64,000 nt of DNA from Brevibacterium renqingii (GCF_017808105.1 NZ_JADBHF010000006.1:164919-228918); one strand, 5' to 3'. Positions 51,009 through 61,096 are shown, numbered from the stretch's first letter. Numbers and translations are program-made. Notes: generated from the sequence alone by a model not told the origin.

Positions 51009-51860
51009 TCAGTTGAAGACGACTGTGCGGTGCCCGTCCATGAGCACCCGTCCCTCCGCGTGCCAGGCCACGGCCCGTGCGAGGACAGCCGCCTCGACGT
51101 CCTGACCGCGCTGGACGAAGTCCGCGATCGCTCGGTTGTGGTCGACGCGTGCGACGTCCTGTTCGATGATCGGACCTTCGTCGAGATCGCCGGTGACATA
51201 GTGCGCGGTGGCGCCGATGATCTTCACACCTCGTGCGTGCGCCTGGTGATAGGGCTTGGCTCCCTTGAAGCTGGGCAGGAAGGAATGGTGGATGTTGATG
51301 ACTCTGCCTTCGAGCCGGTCACAGAGATCGGGGGAGAGGATCTGCATATAGCGGGCCAGCACGATGAGTTCGACGTCGAGCTCATCGACGAGGGAGGACA
51401 GCTTCGCCTCGGCGATGGGCTTCGTGTCTGGTGTGATTGGGATGTGGTGGAAGGCGTGACCGTGGAATTCGGCCAGAGACCTCAGCGAATCGTGGTTCCC
51501 GGCGACCCCGACGATGTCGATGGGCAGCTGGCCGGAGGAATGCTGGAAGAGCAGGGTGTTGAGGCAGTGTGCGGCTTTGGACACGAGGATGAGCGTGCGA
51601 GTCCTCTTCTCCACCGGTTGCAGACTCACGGTCATCGCGAAGCGGTCGGCCGCCTCGGCGAGTTCGGCTTCGAGCGTCTCGGCGGAGACCTCTGCGGAAG
51701 TGGAGAACTGCAGACGGAGGAAGAACTGGCGGGAATCGGGGGAGGAGAACTGCTGTGATTCGGTGATATTGCCGCCGAGGCCTGCGAGCACGCCCGTCAC
51801 GGCATGGACGATGCCGGTCGAGTCGGGACAGGTGACTCTCAGGATCCATTCTCTGCTCAT
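51009..51860 (-). CDS. purU: formyltetrahydrofolate deformylase
   Basis: Hydrolyses 10-formyl-THF to formate and THF, balancing one-carbon pools. It has 283 residues from ATG 51860 (MSREWILRVTCPDSTGIVHA). An N-terminal ACT domain spans about 1-85. The formyltransferase-like half has the His/Asn site GRVINIHHSFLPSFKGAKPY and the catalytic Asp in VTGDLDEGPIIEQDV. TAGGAT 7 nt upstream of the ATG and no ribosome-binding site suggest a leaderless mRNA. Divergent from glyA-folD, which make the same cofactor pool. Confidence 0.95.
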   Translation of the reverse strand: MSREWILRVTCPDSTGIVHAVTGVLAGLGGNITESQQFSSPDSRQFFLRLQFSTSAEVSAETLEAELAEAADRFAMTVSLQPVEKRTRTLILVSKAAHCLNTLLFQHSSGQLPIDIVGVAGNHDSLRSLAEFHGHAFHHIPITPDTKPIAEAKLSSLVDELDVELIVLARYMQILSPDLCDRLEGRVINIHHSFLPSFKGAKPYHQAHARGVKIIGATAHYVTGDLDEGPIIEQDVARVDHNRAIADFVQRGQDVEAAVLARAVAWHAEGRVLMDGHRTVVFN

Positions 51861-51867
51861 GGGCTCG

Positions 51868-51873
51868 ATCCTA
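51868..51873 (-). promoter_or_regulatory. -10 box of a leaderless purU transcript
   Basis: TAGGAT on the minus strand (plus 51868-51873) lies 7 nt before the purU ATG at 51860. A possible -35, CTTGCC, sits 16 nt further upstream. Confidence 0.5.
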
Positions 51874-52029
51874 GCCTTTGGAGTCCATCGGCAAGAATCC
51901 GGTGCCGTCATCCGGATGGCGGTCGGCCCGCGGTGCTCGCGACGTTCGCTGTTAGCATGGTCTGCGGGTGTTCGCGGCGGCTGATCTCGCTGTTCCACTC
52001 ACCACATCGGATGCCACAGGAGAGTACTC

Positions 52030-53304
52030 ATGACCGAAAACTCGATGCAGGCCTCGCTTGCAGACATCGATCCCCAGATCGCCGAGGTCCTCGACCTCGA
52101 GTTGGGCCGCCAGCGTTCGACTCTCGAGATGATCGCCTCGGAGAACTTCGTCCCCCGCGCCGTGCTGGAAGCGCAGGGTTCGGTGCTGACGAACAAGTAT
52201 GCCGAGGGCTACCCCGGCAAGCGCTACTACGGCGGGTGCGAATATGTCGATGTCGCCGAGAACCTGGCGATCGAGCGGGCCAAGAGCCTCTTCGGCGCCG
52301 AATACGCCAATGTTCAGCCGCACTCCGGCGCATCGGCGAATGCGGCGGTCATGCACGCACTCGCTCGGCATGGAGACAAGCTGCTCGGGCTCTCCTTGGC
52401 CCATGGCGGGCACCTCACCCACGGCATGAAGATCAACTTCTCCGGACGCCTCTACGACGTGGCCTCCTACGAGGTCGACCCCGACACCTACCGCATCGAC
52501 ATGGACAAGGTGCGGGAGAAGGCGCTCGAGCACCGTCCGCAGGTCATCGTCGCCGGCTGGTCGGCCTACCCCCGTCAGCTGGATTTCCAGGCCTTCCGGA
52601 ATATCGCCGACGAGGTGGATGCGAAGCTGTGGGTCGATATGGCCCACTTCGCCGGTCTCGTCGCCGCCGATCTCCACCCGAACCCGGTCCCCTTCGCCGA
52701 TGTCGTGTCCTCCACGGTCCACAAGACGATCGGCGGTCCGCGTTCCGGGTTCATCCTCGGCAAGGAGGAATTCGCGAAGAAGCTCAACTCCGCTGTCTTC
52801 CCGGGCCAGCAGGGCGGACCGCTCATGCACGTCGTGGCGGCCAAGGCCGTGGCCTTCAAGCTCGCTGCCGCGGCAGAGTTCAAGGAACGGCAGGAGAGGA
52901 CAGTGCGCGGTGCCCAGATCCTCGCTGAGCGCCTGCTCGCCGACGACGTGGCCCAAGCCGGAGCCACCGTGCTCACCGGCGGCACGGATGTGCATCTGGT
53001 GCTCGTCGACCTGCGCAACTCCGCCCTCGACGGGCAGCAGGCCGAGGATCTCCTGCACGAGGTCGGGATCACGGTCAACCGCAATGCCGTCCCGTTCGAC
53101 CCCCGCCCGCCGATGGTGACCTCGGGTCTGCGCATCGGCACCCCGGCCCTGGCCACCCGTGGCTTCGGCGACAAGGAATTCACCGAGGTCGCCGACGTCA
53201 TCGCCGAGGCGCTCAAGCCCGGGGCTGACGTCGAGGCTCTCGCCGCCCGGGTGCAGAGGCTCAGTGATGACTTCCCGCTCTATGAGGGACTGGAACAGTA
53301 CTGA
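52030..53304 (+). CDS. glyA: serine hydroxymethyltransferase
   Basis: Makes glycine and 5,10-methylene-THF from serine. The 424 residues have [40 protein letters not shown], the PLP-lysine motif [16 protein letters not shown], and the substrate-binding tail segment [16 protein letters not shown]. It starts at ATG 52030 after CACAGGAGAGTAC. Its stop TGA shares one base with the folD start. A TAGCAT at 51953-51958 could be its -10. Confidence 0.98.
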   Translation: MTENSMQASLADIDPQIAEVLDLELGRQRSTLEMIASENFVPRAVLEAQGSVLTNKYAEGYPGKRYYGGCEYVDVAENLAIERAKSLFGAEYANVQPHSGASANAAVMHALARHGDKLLGLSLAHGGHLTHGMKINFSGRLYDVASYEVDPDTYRIDMDKVREKALEHRPQVIVAGWSAYPRQLDFQAFRNIADEVDAKLWVDMAHFAGLVAADLHPNPVPFADVVSSTVHKTIGGPRSGFILGKEEFAKKLNSAVFPGQQGGPLMHVVAAKAVAFKLAAAAEFKERQERTVRGAQILAERLLADDVAQAGATVLTGGTDVHLVLVDLRNSALDGQQAEDLLHEVGITVNRNAVPFDPRPPMVTSGLRIGTPALATRGFGDKEFTEVADVIAEALKPGADVEALAARVQRLSDDFPLYEGLEQY

Positions 53305-54191
53305 TGAGTGCACAGATCCTCGACGGCAGGGCCTGCGCCAAGCAGATCAAGTCGGAACTCACCGAGGCGGTGGAGAAGCTGGGGAAGACCGGGATCGTTC
53401 CCGGCCTCGGCACCGTCCTGGTGGGGGAGGACCCCGGGTCGAAGTGGTACGTCGCCGGCAAGCACCGCGACTGCGCCGAGGTCGGCATCCACTCGATCCG
53501 CCGCGACCTGCCGGAGACAGTGACACAGGACGAGCTGTTGGCCGTCATCGACGATCTCAACAACGATCCTGCCTGCACCGGTTACATCGTGCAGCTGCCG
53601 CTGCCTGCGCACATCGACACCGACACCATCCTCGAGGCCATCGACCCGGCCAAGGACGCCGACGGTCTGCACCCGACGAACCTCGGTCGGCTCATGCTCA
53701 ACGTCAGCTCCGAGATCACCACACCGCTGCCGTGCACCCCGCGCGGTGTGATCGAGCTGATGACGCGCAACGGGATCGAGCTGAACGGCAAACACGTCGT
53801 CGTCATCGGCCGCGGAGTCACCGTCGGCCGATCCATCGGCGCCCTGCTGACGCGGCGTGAGCACAATGCCACGGTGACGCTGACCCATACCGGGACCCGG
53901 AACCTCGACGAACTGCTGGCTCAGGCCGATGTCATCGTCGCGGCCGCCGGCTCCGCCCGGATCGTCAAGGCCGAGTCCGTCAAGCCCGGAGCGATCGTCC
54001 TCGATGTGGGAGTCTCTCGTGAGACCGATCCCGAGACGGGCAAGTCGAAGATCGTCGGCGATGTCGATTCCGGCGTCGCCGAGGTGGCTGCCTGGGTGTC
54101 TCCGAATCCGGGCGGCGTGGGTCCGATGACCCGAGCCCTGCTGCTGAAGAACGTCGTCGATACCGCACAGCGAGCTGTCGCAGACGTCTGA
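53304..54191 (+). CDS. folD: bifunctional methylene-THF dehydrogenase/methenyl-THF cyclohydrolase
   Basis: Converts methylene-THF to 10-formyl-THF in two steps, the substrate of purU. The 295 residues include the catalytic region [39 protein letters not shown] and the NADP-binding [19 protein letters not shown], plus [17 protein letters not shown]. It is translationally coupled to glyA (one-base overlap) and terminated by a 19-bp hairpin. Confidence 0.97.
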   Translation: MSAQILDGRACAKQIKSELTEAVEKLGKTGIVPGLGTVLVGEDPGSKWYVAGKHRDCAEVGIHSIRRDLPETVTQDELLAVIDDLNNDPACTGYIVQLPLPAHIDTDTILEAIDPAKDADGLHPTNLGRLMLNVSSEITTPLPCTPRGVIELMTRNGIELNGKHVVVIGRGVTVGRSIGALLTRREHNATVTLTHTGTRNLDELLAQADVIVAAAGSARIVKAESVKPGAIVLDVGVSRETDPETGKSKIVGDVDSGVAEVAAWVSPNPGGVGPMTRALLLKNVVDTAQRAVADV

Positions 54192-54237
54192 AACGCTCGT
54201 GGTCTCCATCGTGCGGACCGCATCCACTAAGTCCATG

Positions 54238-54279
54238 AATGAGTTGGGCCCCGAACTGATGTTCGGGGCCCAACTCATT
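54238..54279. terminator. bidirectional terminator between folD and the GNAT gene
   Basis: A perfect 19-bp inverted repeat, AATGAGTTGGGCCCCGAAC (54238-54256) with 54261-54279, and a TGAT loop. The A/T ends suit termination on both strands, and the flanking genes converge. Confidence 0.9.
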
Positions 54280-54303
54280 GCGGGGGCGGGGCGTCGGCCT
54301 TGA

Positions 54304-54792
54304 TCACTCCTCGGCCAGTTTGAGTTCGAAGAACACTCTCGGGTTGTTCGACCCTGCGTAGTCCTCGATGAGCTCGCCGTTGAACCCCAGCGAGGAGTGG
54401 AACGAGATCGCGCCGGAGGACTCGGGCTTCGTCGTCGCCTGCACCGACGCCACTCCGAGCTCACGAGCGCGGTCGATGAAGTGCTGATAGAGGTGACGGC
54501 CGATTCCCCGATGCCGGTAATCGGTGCGGGCGGCGACCAGATGGATATAAGCGGGTCCGTCGTGCGGAATGACGCCCAGCAGGTAGCCGACGATCTCCGA
54601 GCGGTAGCGGGCGACCAGGCCGGAGGTCACGAACTGCCGGAACCAATAGGCGTCGTGGTCCCCGCTGAGGTCCCGGTCTCCCCAGAAATTCTCCTGTGCT
54701 CCCAGCAGGAACTCTCGCATCTCACGGGCGTCGACTTCATCGAGCGGACTGATGCTCAGCTGCTCGGTCTCGAAAGTTTCGTCAACGGCCAT
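54304..54792 (-). CDS. GNAT-family N-acetyltransferase
   Basis: 162 residues from ATG 54792 (MAVDETFETEQLSISP), which follows CAGGAGGCGCA. A single GNAT fold with strand 4 as EIVGYLLGVIPHDGPAYIHL, the acetyl-CoA loop TDYRHRGIGRHLYQHFIDRA and strand 6 as ISFHSSLGFNGELI. The substrate is not predictable from these motifs. The longer frame upstream of 54792 lacks family features. Confidence 0.88.
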   Translation of the reverse strand: MAVDETFETEQLSISPLDEVDAREMREFLLGAQENFWGDRDLSGDHDAYWFRQFVTSGLVARYRSEIVGYLLGVIPHDGPAYIHLVAARTDYRHRGIGRHLYQHFIDRARELGVASVQATTKPESSGAISFHSSLGFNGELIEDYAGSNNPRVFFELKLAEE

Positions 54793-54877
54793 TGCGCCTC
54801 CTGATGTATTCGTTCTTTCCCTCACTCTATAACGCCCCGCCCCGGAAGAGTAGCGCGCACATGTCATGATAGATCAC

Positions 54878-55693
54878 ATGATTCGGATTGCTTCAGTCAA
54901 CGTCAACGGAGTCCGCGCAGCATGGAGGAAGGGGATGCCCACCTGGGTCGATGCCGCGAAACCGGACTTCATCACTCTGCAGGAAGTGCGTGCCGCCAAC
55001 GACGTCGCCCTCGGTGTCCTCGAGGACACCGGGTACACCACGGTCAGCCATGACGCGGAGGCGAAGGGGCGCGCGGGAGTGGCCGTGATGGCGCGGTCCG
55101 AACCGGAGTCGAAGCGGGAAGGACTCGGGGACGACGGCTACTTCGACCGGGCCGGACGATGGCTGGAGACGGACTACCGACTCGGTGACGGATCTCTGCT
55201 CACGCTCGTCTCCGCCTATGTGCACTCCGGCGAGGTCGACACCCCGAAACAGGACGACAAGTATCGGTTCCTCGACCGCATGACCGTCCGGATGCCGCAG
55301 CTGGCGGAGAGGGCCGACCACGTACTCATCACCGGTGATCTCAACGTCTGCCACACCGAACGGGATCTGAAGAACTGGAAGGCCAACCGGAAGAAGGCAG
55401 GTTTCCTGCCTGAGGAACGTGCCTACTTCGACGGCTTCTTCGGCGAGGTCGGCTATGTCGACGTCCACCGGAAGCTCAGCGGTGACGTCGACGGGCCCTA
55501 CACCTGGTGGTCGATGCGTGGGAAGGCCTTCGACAACGACACAGGCTGGCGCATCGACTACCACATGGCCACACCGGCGCTCGCGGAATCTGCGGTCAAG
55601 GCAAGCGTGGACAGAGCAGACAGCTGGGGCGAACGGTGGTCCGACCATGCGCCGCTGGTCATCGATTACGAACTCCCGGCCACCGCGGCCTGA
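54878..55693 (+). CDS. xth: exodeoxyribonuclease III / AP endonuclease
   Basis: Removes abasic sites and 3' blocks in base-excision repair. It has 271 residues from ATG 54878 (MIRIASVNVNGVRAAWRKG). An ATG at 54866 in the same frame is an alternative. Metal and catalytic residues appear in NVNGVRAA, ITLQEVRAAND (Glu), VLITGDLNVCH (Asp, Asn) and RWSDHAPLVIDY (Asp-His). A CATGAT box at 54865-54870 sits 7 nt before ATG 54878, so a leaderless start is plausible. It is divergent from the GNAT gene. Confidence 0.93.
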   Translation: MIRIASVNVNGVRAAWRKGMPTWVDAAKPDFITLQEVRAANDVALGVLEDTGYTTVSHDAEAKGRAGVAVMARSEPESKREGLGDDGYFDRAGRWLETDYRLGDGSLLTLVSAYVHSGEVDTPKQDDKYRFLDRMTVRMPQLAERADHVLITGDLNVCHTERDLKNWKANRKKAGFLPEERAYFDGFFGEVGYVDVHRKLSGDVDGPYTWWSMRGKAFDNDTGWRIDYHMATPALAESAVKASVDRADSWGERWSDHAPLVIDYELPATAA

Positions 55694-55941
55694 GGCGAGG
55701 CGAACTGGAGTGACGAGCATTCCCCCGCAGCCGATCAGGCGGGCCCGGCTGCCGTCCCATCGAGGGCTGCAGCTCGATGTTCGGCCGCGAAATGGGGTAT
55801 GCCGTGGCGAGTCATGTGATCGGCAAGGTCACTGTACCGCTCGCTCGTTCCGTTCCGTGCCCTCGAACACGTGGGCGGGCATCCCGGTTCGGACGAGGAC
55901 CGAACGTCGGGCAGGGGAGACGAAGATGGCATCATAGGACT

Positions 55942-56940
55942 ATGACGATCTCTTCACTGCCTCGCACGGTCTCCGGTATCCAAGCCACCTCCGATTCTCT
56001 CCATCTCGGCAACTACATCGGGGCACTGCAGCAGTTCGTGACGCATCAGGATTCGCACGACGCCTTCTACTTCATCGCGAACATGCACGCGATCACCGTC
56101 GAACAGGATCCTGCCGAGCTGCGGGAGCGGACGCTGCGCACCGCCGCCCAGTTCATCGCCGCCGGTCTCGACCCGGAGAAGTCGACGATCTTCGTCCAGT
56201 CCCAAGTGCCTGCCCACCCGCAGCTGTCGTGGGTGCTCGAATGCACCACCTCGATGGGTGAGGCGAGCAGGATGACGCAGTTCAAGGACAAGTCGGCCAA
56301 ACAGCAGCATGTGTCCTTGGGTCTGCTCACCTATCCGGCGCTCATGGCCGCCGACATCCTGCTGTACAACCCGCAGCTCGTCCCGGTCGGCGAGGACCAG
56401 CGGCAGCACCTCGAACTGACCCGCAACCTCGCGGAACGCTTCAACTACCGTTTCGGGAAGACCTTCGTCGTCCCCGAGGCGCAGATCCTCAAGGCCACCG
56501 CGAAGATCTTCGATCTGCAGAACCCAGGCGCGAAGATGTCGAAGTCGCAGCCGAGCCCCCAGGGCCGCATCGATATCCTCGACGATGCGAAGTCACTGAC
56601 GAAGAAGATCAAATCCGCCGTGACCGATGACGGCACCGAGATCGCCTTCGACCCCGAGGCCAAGCCCGGCGTGTCGAACCTGCTGACGATCTATTCCTCG
56701 CTGACCTCCCGATCCGTCGACGACATCGTCGCCGAATACGAGGGCAAGATGTACGGGCACCTCAAGGTCGACCTCGCCGAGGTGGCCGTCGAGACTCTCA
56801 CTCCAGTGCGGGAGCGCGTTCTGGAGCTGCTCGAGGACCGGGCCGAGCTGCAGGCCATCCTCGATCGCGGAGCCGCCAAGGCCAGCGAGATCGCGGAGGC
56901 GACTCTGCGTGAGGTCTACGACAAGATCGGCTTCATCTGA
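55942..56940 (+). CDS. trpS: tryptophanyl-tRNA synthetase
   Basis: Charges tRNA-Trp, whose gene is at the other end of this window. It has 332 residues from ATG 55942 ([20 protein letters not shown]). Class I signatures: the HIGH-type [11 protein letters not shown] and KMSKS-type [10 protein letters not shown]. Also [27 protein letters not shown] box 6 nt before the ATG hints at a leaderless mRNA, with no ribosome-binding site. The longer upstream frame (from 55777) is not homologous. An App1-type gene starts 2 nt after the stop. Confidence 0.96.
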   Translation: MTISSLPRTVSGIQATSDSLHLGNYIGALQQFVTHQDSHDAFYFIANMHAITVEQDPAELRERTLRTAAQFIAAGLDPEKSTIFVQSQVPAHPQLSWVLECTTSMGEASRMTQFKDKSAKQQHVSLGLLTYPALMAADILLYNPQLVPVGEDQRQHLELTRNLAERFNYRFGKTFVVPEAQILKATAKIFDLQNPGAKMSKSQPSPQGRIDILDDAKSLTKKIKSAVTDDGTEIAFDPEAKPGVSNLLTIYSSLTSRSVDDIVAEYEGKMYGHLKVDLAEVAVETLTPVRERVLELLEDRAELQAILDRGAAKASEIAEATLREVYDKIGFI

Positions 56941-56942
56941 TC

Positions 56943-57992
56943 GTGGCGAGGAAGAAGCCCGAGGAGGGCCCGCTCAATCTCACGCCGGACATGCTCCACA
57001 CCGCTGCGCGGGTGGAGGACCGGTTCAACGAGTGGATCCAGAACCGGGCCACCGACCACAGCTATCAGCGTACGGTCATCGCCTACGACACCTACGGCGG
57101 CACCGGATGGGTGCGTGTGCTCGGTCGCCTGGTGCTCACCCCCAGCGGGCAGCCGGCCGCGGACGTCCACGCGAGCATCCGCGGATGGAAGTCCTTCGTC
57201 AGCGTTCCGCTGCCCAATGACACCGCGTGGGTGCGAGTCAACGACGAAGAGCACATGGTCACCTCGGACCGCGGCGGCATCATCGACACCGTCATTCCGG
57301 GCGATTTCGAACCGGGGGAGACGGAGATCGAGCTGTGGACCGATGGGTCCCTCGTCGACTCCGCAGCGGTGCGCATCATCGGCGAGGACTCGACATTCGG
57401 CATCATCTCCGATATCGACGACACGGTCATGGTCACCTCGCTGCCCCGACCGTTCCTGGCCGCGTGGAACACATTCGTGCTCAGCGAGCATGCCAGATCC
57501 CCGGTGGCGGGCATGGCCGTCCTCTACGACCGGATCACCTTCATGCGACCGTCGACGCCGATGATCTACCTGTCGACCGGAGCCTGGAACTCGGCTCTGA
57601 CGATCAAGAGGTTCCTCTCCCGCAACCTCTACCCGATGGGCCCTCTGCTGCTCACCGATTGGGGACCGACGACGACGCGAGTCTTCCGCTCGGGCAAAGA
57701 GCACAAGCGCAACACTCTCGAGCGCCTGTCGCGGGAGTTCCCATGGATGAAGTGGCTGCTCATCGGCGACGACGGGCAGAAGGACGAGGAGGTCTACGGG
57801 GAGTTCGTCGAGAACCATCCGGAGAACGTCGCCGCCGTGGCCATCCGGCAGCTGACCGTCGGCGAGGCCGTGTGGGCGGGAGGCCGGTCGAAGCGCCACG
57901 GCCGGGGGCAGGGGGTGCCGTGGATCTATGCTCCCGATGGCGCAGGGCTCGCCTCGCGTCTGACCGAACGCGGAATCATCTCGACCATCTGA
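56943..57992 (+). CDS. App1-type phosphatase domain protein (DUF2183)
   Basis: 349 residues from GTG 56943. The C-terminal half has the HAD-like App1 core: SDIDDTVMVTSLPRPFLAAW (DxDDT catalytic motif), YLSTGAWNSALTIKRFL and LLIGDDGQKDEEVYGEF. The yeast App1 relatives are phosphatidate phosphatases; the bacterial role is not established. The N-terminal half (RTVIAYDTYGGTGWVRVLGR) is the accompanying bacterial domain. No signal peptide. Coupled to trpS with a 2-nt gap. Confidence 0.9.
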   Translation: MARKKPEEGPLNLTPDMLHTAARVEDRFNEWIQNRATDHSYQRTVIAYDTYGGTGWVRVLGRLVLTPSGQPAADVHASIRGWKSFVSVPLPNDTAWVRVNDEEHMVTSDRGGIIDTVIPGDFEPGETEIELWTDGSLVDSAAVRIIGEDSTFGIISDIDDTVMVTSLPRPFLAAWNTFVLSEHARSPVAGMAVLYDRITFMRPSTPMIYLSTGAWNSALTIKRFLSRNLYPMGPLLLTDWGPTTTRVFRSGKEHKRNTLERLSREFPWMKWLLIGDDGQKDEEVYGEFVENHPENVAAVAIRQLTVGEAVWAGGRSKRHGRGQGVPWIYAPDGAGLASRLTERGIISTI

Positions 57993-58012
57993 GCACTGCG
58001 CCGGCACGAGTC

Positions 58013-58046
58013 GAGCCCGGCTCCCCGACACTGGGGAACCGGGCTC
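58013..58046. terminator. terminator between the App1-type gene and the nitronate monooxygenase
   Basis: GAGCCCGG (58013-58020) pairs with CCGGGCTC (58039-58046), with inner G/C pairing around a short loop. It lies in a convergent gap of 71 nt. Confidence 0.75.
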
Positions 58047-58063
58047 GCTGCTCTCAGGCAGGC

Positions 58064-59062
58064 TCAGCGCAGGCGCGTGAGCAGCTGCTGCTTCGCCTCC
58101 TCGAACTGAGAGGCGAAAGTGCCGACGAGTTCGGCCGTCGTCTGCTGCATGCCCAGAGCGCCGATGCCCTGCCCGGAGCCCCAGATGTCGCGCCAGGCCT
58201 TCGCCTCCGAGTCCGGGTCAGTGCCGAAGTCCATCTTCGTCGGATCGGCCTCGGGCAGGTTGTCCGGATCGAGACCGGAAGCGACGATCGAACCGCGCAA
58301 GTAGTTGCCTTTGACCCCGGTGAAGTAGTTCGAGTAGACGACGTCATCGGCCCCTGATTCGACGATCATCTTCCGATAGTCTTCGACGACATTCGCCTCG
58401 GGCGTGGACAGGAACGCCGATCCGATATATGCGAAGTCCGCGCCCGCCGCCAGCGCCGCGAGAATCGACCGACCGTGGGCGATGGCACCGGAGAGCAGCA
58501 GAGGACCGTCGAACCACGACCGGATCTCCTGCACGAGGGCGAACGGAGACTGTGCACCGGCGTGCCCGCCTGCGCCTGCGGCTACGGCGATGACACCGTC
58601 GGCGCCCTTCTCGACGGCCTTGTGGGCGAAGCGGTTGTTGATGACATCGTGGAGGACGACGCCGCCGTAGGAATGGACGGCCTCGTTGACCTCCTCGCGG
58701 GCGCCCAGGGAGGTGATGACGATCGGAACCTCATGGCGGACGACCTCGGCGAGGTCGGCTTCGAGTCGGTTGTTCGAACGGTGGACGATGAGGTTGACCG
58801 CGAAGGGAGCGGCCGGCCGATCAGGGTTGGCCGAATTGAAAGCGGCGTTCGACTCGGTGATCTCGTCGAGCCAATCCGCCAGCAGCGATGCCGGTCGCGC
58901 ATTGAGGGTGGGGAAGGCACCGACGATTCCCGCCTGGCACTGAGCCTTGACGAGCTCGGGGCCGGAGGCGATGAACATCGGGGAGCCGAAGACGGGCAGT
59001 CGCAGCTGGGAGGACAGATCGGTGAGAGAGGACACGATGCCTGCTTGAGTAGATGAATGCAT
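58064..59062 (-). CDS. nitronate monooxygenase-family flavoprotein
   Basis: An FMN-dependent TIM-barrel enzyme of the NMO/2-nitropropane dioxygenase family, which also includes enoyl-ACP reductase-like members. The 332 residues have LRLPVFGSPMFIASGPELV, VIAVAAGAGGHAGAQSPFAL, LLLSGAIAHGRSILAALAAG and ADFAYIGSAFLSTPEANVVE. The start ATG 59062 is preceded by GTGGGGG. A palindromic operator-like site lies just upstream (59071-59091). The substrate is not certain. Confidence 0.85.
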   Translation of the reverse strand: MHSSTQAGIVSSLTDLSSQLRLPVFGSPMFIASGPELVKAQCQAGIVGAFPTLNARPASLLADWLDEITESNAAFNSANPDRPAAPFAVNLIVHRSNNRLEADLAEVVRHEVPIVITSLGAREEVNEAVHSYGGVVLHDVINNRFAHKAVEKGADGVIAVAAGAGGHAGAQSPFALVQEIRSWFDGPLLLSGAIAHGRSILAALAAGADFAYIGSAFLSTPEANVVEDYRKMIVESGADDVVYSNYFTGVKGNYLRGSIVASGLDPDNLPEADPTKMDFGTDPDSEAKAWRDIWGSGQGIGALGMQQTTAELVGTFASQFEEAKQQLLTRLR

Positions 59063-59070
59063 GCCCCCAC

Positions 59071-59091
59071 TTTAACTGAACGATTGTTAAA
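59071..59091 (-). promoter_or_regulatory. palindrome upstream of the nitronate monooxygenase gene, candidate operator
   Basis: TTTAAC (59071-59076), 9 nt, GTTAAA (59086-59091): a perfect 6-bp dyad in an AT-rich patch, 9 nt before the start codon. Position and form fit a TetR-type repressor site. Confidence 0.5.
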
Positions 59092-59213
59092 TGCGATATC
59101 CGCCACATCCGCATGTTCGGTGTCCGCCGAAGATCGTCCGCGCCGAGGCCTGCGCCAGCAGAGACCGCTCGATGCCCGGATCAGGGCGCGGTCGAGAGCG
59201 GGCCTGAGACGAA

Positions 59214-59247
59214 CACGGCGCAGACCCGAAGAGGGGCCTGCGCCGTG
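59214..59247 (-). terminator. terminator of the acyl-CoA degradation operon
   Basis: CACGGCGCAG (59214-59223) pairs with CTGCGCCGTG (59238-59247), with extra G/C pairs inside. It is about 20 nt past the enoyl-CoA hydratase stop on the minus strand. Confidence 0.8.
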
Positions 59248-59266
59248 GATCGAGCTGAGAGCGAGA

Positions 59267-60043
59267 TCAGGAGTCCGTGAAGTTCGGATCCCTCTTCTCG
59301 ACGAAGGCGGCCATGCCCTCGGACTGGTCGTTCGTGGCCAGCGAGGAGTGGAAGAGGCGGCGTTCGTAGCGCAGCCCCTGTTCGAGAGTCGTCTCGAACG
59401 CGGTATTCACCGCTTCCTTGACCATCGCCGAGGCGACCCGGGACTTGCCTGCGATCGTCCGGGCGATCTCGGTGGCCGTCTCGAGCAGCTGCTCGGGTTC
59501 GACCACGCGGGCGACGAGGCCGGAACGCTCGGCCTCCTCGGCGTCCATCATCCGACCGGTCAGGCACATGTCCATGGACTTCGCCTTTCCGATGGCCCGG
59601 GTCAGCCGCTGCGATCCGCCCATGCCCGGCAGCACGCCGAGGTTGATCTCCGGCTGGCCGAACTTCGCCTTCGTCGAGGCGATGAGGATATCGCCCATCA
59701 TCGCGAGCTCGCAGCCGCCGCCGAGCGCGAAGCCGCCGACGGCGGTGATGACCGGCTTACGCACGTCGGTCAGGCGTGACCAGCCGGCGAACCAGTCGGC
59801 CTTGTACGCGGTGGCGAAGTCCAGGCTCGACATCTCCTTGATGTCGGCCCCGGCGGCGAATGCCTTCTCGCTGCCGGTGATGATGATCGCCTTGACCTCG
59901 TCATCGGCGTCGAACCCGGTGGCGGCATCGGTGATGTCCGTGAGCACCTGCAGGTTGAGCGCGTTGAGCGCCTTCGGCCGATTGATGGTGATCGTGGCGA
60001 CGCCGGACTCGACGGCGGTGAGGATGGTTTCGTATTCGCTCAT
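59267..60043 (-). CDS. enoyl-CoA hydratase
   Basis: Hydrates 2-enoyl-CoA, here probably methacrylyl-CoA in valine breakdown. It has 258 residues from ATG 60043 ([20 protein letters not shown]). Both catalytic Glu are present: E112 in [12 protein letters not shown] and E132 in [20 protein letters not shown]. The start overlaps the stop of the upstream hydrolase gene by 4 nt. The longer frame to 60391 lies within that gene and is not real. Last gene of the three-gene operon. Confidence 0.93.
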   Translation of the reverse strand: MSEYETILTAVESGVATITINRPKALNALNLQVLTDITDAATGFDADDEVKAIIITGSEKAFAAGADIKEMSSLDFATAYKADWFAGWSRLTDVRKPVITAVGGFALGGGCELAMMGDILIASTKAKFGQPEINLGVLPGMGGSQRLTRAIGKAKSMDMCLTGRMMDAEEAERSGLVARVVEPEQLLETATEIARTIAGKSRVASAMVKEAVNTAFETTLEQGLRYERRLFHSSLATNDQSEGMAAFVEKRDPNFTDS

Positions 60044-61095
60044 GAGAACACCTTCTCTTCGTGATCGGTGGTGAGGATGGACTCGACGGTTTCGTCGCTG
60101 ACATCGGCCAGGGTCGCCGGGCTCCACTGCGGATTGCGGTCCTTGTCGATGACCTGAGCGCGGATGCCCTCCTTGAGATCGGGTCTTTCCGTCAGCGCCA
60201 CGGCGACGCGATAGTCCTGTTCGAGGACTTCGGCCAGGGACATGGATGCGGCCTTCCGCAGGGCGGCCAGCGTCACCTTCACCGAGGTGGGGGCCTTGGA
60301 GCCGATGAGCTCGGCGGTGGCCTGAGCGTCGGGATCCTCGTGCGCGGCGAGGGCTGCGACGATGTCCTCGGCGCTGTTGCCGACGTAGCATTCGTTGATC
60401 CAGTCGGCCGCCTCGGCGAGCTCATCGACCGGTGCTGCTGCGGAGTACTTGCCGAGAACGGCGTCGAGCTCCTGTCCGGAGGTCAGATCGGAGATGAGAT
60501 CGGGGATCCGCGCATCGGGAACGTAGTGGTCGGCGAGCCCGAGGGCGATCGCGGTGCCGGCTCCGACCGGTCGGCCCGTCAGCGCGAGATGGGTGCCCAG
60601 CTCACCGGGCGCATCGGCCAGCAGATGCGTTCCGCCGACATCGGGGAACAGACCGATCCCGGTCTCGGGCATGCCGACCTTCGTCGAATCCGTGACGATG
60701 CGGTGTGAGCCGTGGCCGGAGATGCCGACGCCTCCGCCCATCGTGATGCCGTTCATGATGACGACATAGGGCTTGGGGAATTCGGAGATCGCGTGATTCA
60801 TCTTGTATTCGCGATTCCAGAACTTCGCGTTCTCGTCGCTGCCTGCCACGATGTCGTTGTACACCGCCTTGATGTCCCCGCCCGCGCACAGGCCGCGCTC
60901 TCCGCGACCGGTGACGAGGACGAGGGAGACCGAGTCGTCATCGCTCCAGGCGCTCAGGGCATCATCGATGGCGCCCACCATCTCCTGGCTGAGCGCATTG
61001 ATCAGCTTCGGTCTGTTGAGTTCGATTCGGCCCACCCCGTTGGAAACCGAGGTGACGACGGAGTCGTCCGTCCGCTGTGCCGAAGTATCTGTCAT
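60040..61095 (-). CDS. 3-hydroxyisobutyryl-CoA hydrolase
   Basis: A crotonase-fold thioesterase that frees 3-hydroxyisobutyrate in valine degradation. The 351 residues start [18 protein letters not shown]. The oxyanion region is [14 protein letters not shown], with [20 protein letters not shown] and the active-site stretch [20 protein letters not shown] (Glu144, Asp152). The length and C-terminal lid are those of HIBCH rather than simple hydratases. It sits between the acyl-CoA dehydrogenase (1-nt gap) and the hydratase (4-nt overlap). Confidence 0.92.
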   Translation of the reverse strand: MTDTSAQRTDDSVVTSVSNGVGRIELNRPKLINALSQEMVGAIDDALSAWSDDDSVSLVLVTGRGERGLCAGGDIKAVYNDIVAGSDENAKFWNREYKMNHAISEFPKPYVVIMNGITMGGGVGISGHGSHRIVTDSTKVGMPETGIGLFPDVGGTHLLADAPGELGTHLALTGRPVGAGTAIALGLADHYVPDARIPDLISDLTSGQELDAVLGKYSAAAPVDELAEAADWINECYVGNSAEDIVAALAAHEDPDAQATAELIGSKAPTSVKVTLAALRKAASMSLAEVLEQDYRVAVALTERPDLKEGIRAQVIDKDRNPQWSPATLADVSDETVESILTTDHEEKVFS

Positions 61096-61096
61096 A

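Noticed and set aside
51959..52029. A folate riboswitch in the glyA leader
   Set aside because: The leader is only about 70 nt and I could not find the paired elements of known THF riboswitches.
54866..54877. Longer exonuclease III start at ATG 54866
   Set aside because: The first of these codons overlaps the CATGAT -10-like box, and family members begin at the MIRIASVNVNG segment, so ATG 54878 was preferred.
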